Assembly (NCBI RefSeq): GCF_018785315.1
Contig: NZ_WQPN01000105.1
Span: 10,765-54,395, forward strand
DNA: 43,631 bases
Direction of reading: 5' to 3'
Source of the DNA: Clostridium sp. MCC353
Lineage (GTDB): Bacteria; Bacillota; Clostridia; Lachnospirales; Lachnospiraceae
Positions 39,212 to 43,631 of this stretch are shown here, one piece after another (the stretch's first letter is position 1; each line of letters opens with the position of its first letter). Made by a program: the position numbers and the translations under genes. The notes beneath the pieces were generated by a model. The model saw only the letters and a list, made by a program, of their open reading frames with translations. It did not search any database and was not told the DNA's origin.

Positions 39212-39295
39212 GCAGCGGTTCAGGCAGATCATCTTCGTGACTCCAAAAGCCGGTCAATAAGATCATCTGTCTGAACGGCTGCCAATAATTCAAGA
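39211..39295. repeat. Intergenic long inverted repeat, relative of the 1-217 array
   Basis: Arm 39211-39235 and arm 39259-39283 are complementary over 25 bases with three non-Watson-Crick positions. The central CCGGTCAATAAG (39250-39261) and the following GTCTGAACGG resemble CCGGTCAAGAAG and GTCTGAACTG of the first array. It fills most of the 99-bp gap between two genes and lacks a T run. Confidence 0.7.
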
Positions 39296-39310
39296 ATGTA
39301 AGGAATTTAT

Positions 39311-41617
39311 ATGGAGAAGAGAGAAAAGGCCGCGGTGGGCGGGATAGCGGCGATAGCTGTTATCTCTCTTGCCGCAGGCATTTATTATATGTTTTTAAAA
39401 GGCGGGATGACAGAACGCCTGTTGGCGGAGGAAACCTTGTTTTTGATGGGGGAGATTCTCCTGGTATTTTTGTGGAATCTGTTCTGGATAAAAAAAGGCG
39501 GAAATAAGCTGTGGGGCTTTGTGGCTGCGGCTGCGGGCGGTGTCATTTTCGCCTGGTGCCACAGGATCTTTCTGCCTCTGGTGGTTTCCGGCCTGTATGC
39601 AGGATACCTGATCCTTCTGGGAAAAGCCGTTTTCCGCCTTCTGACAGGAGAGCGTAAATGTCCGGTTTCCTGGTATGAGGGGTTTTTATGGGGAAGCGGG
39701 ACCTGGATATTGACCGTATGCCTGGTGTCGGCTTTTGGCCGGGGCGGACTGACCCTTTGGAGAGGAATTGCCGCTGTGACGGCGGCGGGGCTGTATCTGG
39801 CGGAAGTGATAAAAGCCATAAAACGGAAAAATGGACAGGGCGGGGATGAGGAAATGTGCCGGGCCGAAGTGTTTCGCGGCGCATGTTCCAATGGCTGGTT
39901 TATGGCGTTTTCCCTGGCTCTGATCTTTGCAATGCTGGCTTTGCAGGCGGGACGGATGAATATAGCGGTTGATTATGATTCCATCCATTACGGACTGCGG
40001 TCGCCCTATGTCCTGGACAACGGAAAAGGGATATATGAAAACCTGGGAAATATTAATCTGGTCTACACCTATTCGAAAGGGCTGGAAGCGCTGGTTCTGC
40101 CTCTGGCGGGAACGGCTACCTATGGATATGTCCTTTCTTTTAACCTGTGGGTCAGCGCCGGGATTCTGGCTCTCATTTACCGGATTGGGAGAGAATTTAC
40201 AGACAGACATGGCGCTTTGGCCGCCGCCGCAGCGGCAGCCTGTATTCCCGGAATCATGAATATGGGCATAACCGCTAAGACGGACAGCATTACCTTGTTT
40301 TTTCAGTTGGTGTTTTTTTTGACGATGCTCAGATATTTGGACAGTGTGGCTGACGGGGGATTTAGCAGAAGTCCTGACAGAGATTTTGACGGAGGTTTTA
40401 ACGGAGAATCCGGCCGAGGCTTTTACAAAGGTTCTGCCAGGGAATCCGGCAGATCTTTAACCAGAGAATCCGACAGCACAAAATTCTTCGTAACCGGAAG
40501 CTGCGCCTGTCTTATTACGTATATTTTAAAACCCACATCCCTGGTTTTTACCACCGCTATTTACGGCCTGACCTTCATTTACCTTCTGGCCGGACGGAAA
40601 TTTCGCGTTAAGCTGAAGCACAGAATCTGGCTGTGCGCCGCTGTCTGTGCGGCGGCCTGGGCCGGAATCTGGACCAGGACATTCCTGATTACAGGGTATC
40701 CGGTGACTTCCGTGTTCACTTCGGTGTGGGACCTGCTGGGATTTCAGATCAAATACCCTTTTTCCTTTCAGGGGATACCGGACGCGGGCGGGGAGCTGAC
40801 GTTAGCAGAGAATCTCATGCACCTGTGGGACCGCCTTTGGAAAATGGCGGCGGCGCCAGTGGGTGAGGACATGGCTCATGTGATCATCGCCTGGGGAAGC
40901 AGCATGATCCCGGTGCTGGCCGCGGCAGTGGTTTTATTTAGAGGAAAACGTGATATCAGGCACAATTATCTGTTGTTTTTATACCTGCCGCTGGCATTTA
41001 TTTCGTTGGTAAGCGTTCAGATGCTGTGGCAGGTGGATGGAAATTATTTTATGCTGTTCTACAGCATGACCGTCATATTGGCGGCGGCATCCATATACGG
41101 AGGCATTTCCCGGCAGGCACAAAGGGCTGTGAAATGGATTTTGGCGCCTGTGATGTTTTTTGCTGTGGTGATGACCTGTATTACCAATTGGTCGGGAACC
41201 CTTGGGCTGACGCCTGTGAAGGTCCGCCACTCCGGGTATTACAGCCATTTGGAGGAAAACAGAAACAGGATGGCGGAAAAGGGGAATGAGGCTATCTGGA
41301 ACCTTTTGGCGTCTGACCCCAGAAACCGGGTGATCGCCATGGGAGAACATCTGGATGTGGTCACATTTCCATGCAATGTCCAGAGCTACTACGATGTTAC
41401 AGGAAGCGGCGGCAATGTCTATCTGGTGAAGAAACTGGATTATTTCAAAGAATTTCTCAGGTATGCAAAGATCGATTACCTGTATGTCCAGGCCGATGAT
41501 GAGACGGACGGCCCCCGGGCCGCAGAAATCGTCCGCTACATGCTGGAGGACGGAAGCCTGTATGATGTGAAATACGAATACGGCAACATGATTGCCCGCG
41601 TGGATCACAACAAATAG
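39311..41617 (+). CDS. Large multi-pass membrane protein, GT-C glycosyltransferase-like
   Basis: A 768-residue protein with many hydrophobic segments (about 13 or more). After the fifth or so helix is an acidic loop NIAVDYDSIHYGLRSPYVL, resembling the first extracytoplasmic catalytic loop of GT-C/GT39-like enzymes that use polyprenyl-phosphate sugars. A soluble C-terminal part of about 130 residues ends the protein. A hydrophilic Gly/Ser/Arg-rich stretch (about 342-392, SVADGGFSRSPDRDFDGG then FNGESGRGFYKG) is inserted between two helices and contains short repeats of (R/G)ESGR or RESD. Substrate unknown. SD is weak. Confidence 0.72.
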   Translation: MEKREKAAVGGIAAIAVISLAAGIYYMFLKGGMTERLLAEETLFLMGEILLVFLWNLFWIKKGGNKLWGFVAAAAGGVIFAWCHRIFLPLVVSGLYAGYLILLGKAVFRLLTGERKCPVSWYEGFLWGSGTWILTVCLVSAFGRGGLTLWRGIAAVTAAGLYLAEVIKAIKRKNGQGGDEEMCRAEVFRGACSNGWFMAFSLALIFAMLALQAGRMNIAVDYDSIHYGLRSPYVLDNGKGIYENLGNINLVYTYSKGLEALVLPLAGTATYGYVLSFNLWVSAGILALIYRIGREFTDRHGALAAAAAAACIPGIMNMGITAKTDSITLFFQLVFFLTMLRYLDSVADGGFSRSPDRDFDGGFNGESGRGFYKGSARESGRSLTRESDSTKFFVTGSCACLITYILKPTSLVFTTAIYGLTFIYLLAGRKFRVKLKHRIWLCAAVCAAAWAGIWTRTFLITGYPVTSVFTSVWDLLGFQIKYPFSFQGIPDAGGELTLAENLMHLWDRLWKMAAAPVGEDMAHVIIAWGSSMIPVLAAAVVLFRGKRDIRHNYLLFLYLPLAFISLVSVQMLWQVDGNYFMLFYSMTVILAAASIYGGISRQAQRAVKWILAPVMFFAVVMTCITNWSGTLGLTPVKVRHSGYYSHLEENRNRMAEKGNEAIWNLLASDPRNRVIAMGEHLDVVTFPCNVQSYYDVTGSGGNVYLVKKLDYFKEFLRYAKIDYLYVQADDETDGPRAAEIVRYMLEDGSLYDVKYEYGNMIARVDHNK

Positions 41618-41663
41618 GAATACTGATTGAAATGCCGTCGATACGGCAGATTGTGAGGGAAAA

Positions 41664-43484
41664 ATGGAGAAAAAATATACACAGGCACAGAAAGACCAAT
41701 GGAAAAATGATATCATTGCTTTCTGCCTTTTGACTGGATTTGCCTTTTTTATTAACAGGGGGATTACGATCAAAGGACTGTATATGGACGATTTATACCT
41801 GTGGTCCTGCTATGGGGAACAGTCATTTTTCCAATATGTATTCCCCATAGGAAGCACCAGGTTCCGCTTTATCTATTATCTGGCGGCCTACCTGGAACTG
41901 GGGCTCATCGGCAATCATATTGACCTTTTGGTCCCGGTGAATATTGTGTTAAACGGCCTGCTGGCCGGAACCATCTATCTGATGGGAAAGAAGATGAGCC
42001 GTCTGGGGCCTGTGGGATTTTTCTGCGGAATCATGTTTTTGCTGTCCAGAATGTCCTATTACCAGATCGGCCAGGTGTACGGGCTGATGGAGACCATGGC
42101 TCTGTGGGCGGCTGTGGGGATTCTCTACTGCCTCTACCTTTATCTCAATGAGGACCGGGGATTTATAGGCGCGGTGGTTCTCTATTTTACCGTGTGCTTT
42201 ATTCACGAGCGGTATATGGTGCTCCTGCCCCTGTTTTTCATTGTGCTGATTCTGAAGAAGAAAAAGGACTTGAAGCTTTGGAGTTATCCGGCTCTCACCT
42301 TTCTGCTGGTTCAGGTGATCCGCCTCCTTACCATCGGAACCGTATCGCCTGCGGGGACGGGCGGAACCGATGTGGCCGATACCTTCTCCATCCAAAGCGC
42401 CATCAAATACGGGCTGAGCCAGGTGGCATATGTGTTTGGGATCAATGCGGGGCCGGAGCATTTAAACGGCTTGTCCTGGCTGGATTCCCCCCGTTATATC
42501 CGGGTGCTGGTTTTGTCCGCGGACGTACTCCTTCTGCTGGTGGTGGTCTGCTTCATCGTTGAGATCATCAGAAATAAGGAGAAACGGGGCGCCTATCTGG
42601 CAAATTCCCTGCTCTTTGTGGCATTTGTGGGAGGCTGCATCGCATCTTCCAGCGTTACGATCCGGGTGGAAATGCGCTGGGTCTACGTGTCCTACGCAGG
42701 AGCCCTTTTGTTCCTCTGCTATATGTTCGGCAGCATGAGCGCCTGGTATGATAAGACCTTTACATACCGCCGCCAGTTGGTCTGCGGAGCCCTGCTTCTG
42801 GGGTATGTAATCTTAATGTTCCCTGTGGAACTGTTTTACCGTTCCCAATACCCCAATATCTATCTCTGGCCCAACCAGATGAGGTATAATTCCCTGGCAG
42901 AGGAAACCTATGAGAAATATGGCGACGGCATTTTTGGAAAGACCATCTATATCATCGGGGACAGCTATGAAATGAGCCGCTTTACCGCTGACACCTTTTT
43001 CAAAGTATTTGATAAGGAGCGGAAAGCAGAGGGCACGAGAGTGGAATTCATCGACAGCATCCGGGACATCGGCCAGATCACGGATCACATGCTGGTGCTG
43101 CGGGAAGAGCCGGAATTTAACCGCTTCCAGGATATCACGGAGTATGTGAGAAACCAGAAATGCGAAGTGGAGTACGGCTATTACCGGGACGGCTGGATGG
43201 ACGAAGAGGCCAGCATCCGGGTGATGGCAGGAGCCAGCGGAGTGATCCAGTTGGAATTCATGTACCCCGGCAATTTAAGCGGCCGCGACGAATCCAGGAT
43301 TTACATGAACGGAAAGCTGGCGAAAACCGTTAAGATGGAAGAAAATGTGGTGAAAGTGGAACTTGAGACGGATCCCTACCGGGTGGTGCATCTGGAATTT
43401 GAGAATAATTTCTATATGCAGAATGCGTTGGAGCAGAGAGGGGATAAACGGCTGGCGGCGATTGTGAATATAACGGCGGATTAG
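41664..43484 (+). CDS. Multi-pass membrane protein with extracellular C-terminal domain, GT-C-like
   Basis: A 606-residue protein with about ten to eleven hydrophobic segments to residue 395 and a soluble C-terminal domain of about 200 residues. Near the first helix, ITIKGLYMDDLYLWSCYGEQ contains a DD pair in the first outside loop, as in GT-C transferases. The remaining part, with IYIIGDSYEMSRFTADTF and later beta-rich segments, has no motif I can name. It could act with the protein upstream in late glycan assembly on the outer face. SD GAGGG. Last gene in the window. Confidence 0.7.
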   Translation: MEKKYTQAQKDQWKNDIIAFCLLTGFAFFINRGITIKGLYMDDLYLWSCYGEQSFFQYVFPIGSTRFRFIYYLAAYLELGLIGNHIDLLVPVNIVLNGLLAGTIYLMGKKMSRLGPVGFFCGIMFLLSRMSYYQIGQVYGLMETMALWAAVGILYCLYLYLNEDRGFIGAVVLYFTVCFIHERYMVLLPLFFIVLILKKKKDLKLWSYPALTFLLVQVIRLLTIGTVSPAGTGGTDVADTFSIQSAIKYGLSQVAYVFGINAGPEHLNGLSWLDSPRYIRVLVLSADVLLLLVVVCFIVEIIRNKEKRGAYLANSLLFVAFVGGCIASSSVTIRVEMRWVYVSYAGALLFLCYMFGSMSAWYDKTFTYRRQLVCGALLLGYVILMFPVELFYRSQYPNIYLWPNQMRYNSLAEETYEKYGDGIFGKTIYIIGDSYEMSRFTADTFFKVFDKERKAEGTRVEFIDSIRDIGQITDHMLVLREEPEFNRFQDITEYVRNQKCEVEYGYYRDGWMDEEASIRVMAGASGVIQLEFMYPGNLSGRDESRIYMNGKLAKTVKMEENVVKVELETDPYRVVHLEFENNFYMQNALEQRGDKRLAAIVNITAD

Positions 43485-43526
43485 AAGCTCTGGATATTTA
43501 TTTAGTCGAGGAAGTTACGCAGGAAA

Positions 43527-43576
43527 GCGGGCCAAGGGGACGGACTGGATATTTGGATGGGGGCGGGCCAAGGGGA
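43527..43576. repeat. Short direct repeat at the right edge
   Basis: GCGGGCCAAGGGGA occurs at 43527-43540 and 43563-43576, a 36-bp period, with CTGGATATTT repeated nearby (43488 and 43544). No gene is visible between 43485 and the window end. Confidence 0.7.
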
Positions 43577-43631
43577 ATCCTTCGGGGATGAAAACCAGCT
43601 TCCAACCGTAAGTGAAACTAAGGCTCCAGGA

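Noticed and set aside
38156-39232. 358-residue minus-strand open frame
   Set aside because: It runs opposite two clear genes (LtaS-like and GT2) and shows no recognisable motif.

Overview
The window looks like chromosomal DNA of a Gram-positive anaerobe of the Clostridia, most likely a gut Lachnospiraceae relative. This is inference from several things: strong AGGAGG-type ribosome sites, a YesM/YesN-type two-component system beside a lipoprotein-dependent sugar ABC importer, lipobox lipoproteins, a TxpA/BsrG-style holin-like toxin pair, Cys-type sulfatases, and moderate GC with an AT-rich patch. Nearly all genes lie on the plus strand. The exceptions are one DUF3788 gene and two tiny toxin genes. 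No rRNA, tRNA, CRISPR array or insertion sequence was recognised.

Region 1 (1-10922) is the left half of a large cell-surface polysaccharide locus. It holds a hairpin-rich repeat array, a GT8 and three GT2 glycosyltransferases, a DegT-type aminotransferase with an ATP-grasp partner, a Wzx-like flippase carrying a ten-G tract, DUF2304 and DUF2142 membrane proteins, rfbC, and an ABC-2 export permease (Wzm-like).

Region 2 (about 10923-27888) is an accessory block that separates the export permease from its ATPase. It carries a DUF362 protein, two tandem copies of a type I toxin-antitoxin module, an AT-rich alpha/beta hydrolase and a DUF3788 gene. Next comes a glycan-utilisation island: a solute-binding lipoprotein, two permeases, two sulfatases, a YesM-like kinase, a YesN-like regulator and a GH43 enzyme. 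Four small accessory genes follow: a Zn-ribbon protein, a MazG-like protein, a DUF4259-like protein and a lipoprotein.

Region 3 (27889-43631) resumes polysaccharide synthesis from a clear promoter with a palindrome over its start site. It begins with a Wzt-like ATPase that has a C-terminal extension, a methyltransferase, and a 1034-residue protein made of kinase-like, coiled-coil, GT2 and GT4 parts. The gene order methyltransferase, kinase-like, coiled coil next to Wzt recalls the WbdD capping and chain-length system of Gram-negative ABC-exported O-antigens. It is followed by a complete GDP-D-glycero-alpha-D-manno-heptose gene set (hddC, hddA, gmhB, gmhA), an LtaS-like phosphoglycerol transferase, a further GT2 and two large multi-membrane GT-C-like proteins.

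Two families of intergenic hairpin repeats recur through the polysaccharide regions. Several short in-frame or intergenic tandem repeats and one homopolymer suggest a locus that varies readily. Taken together, the window appears to make and export a heptose-containing, methyl- or phosphate-capped surface glycan, interrupted by a sulfated-glycan foraging island and a stabilising toxin-antitoxin pair.
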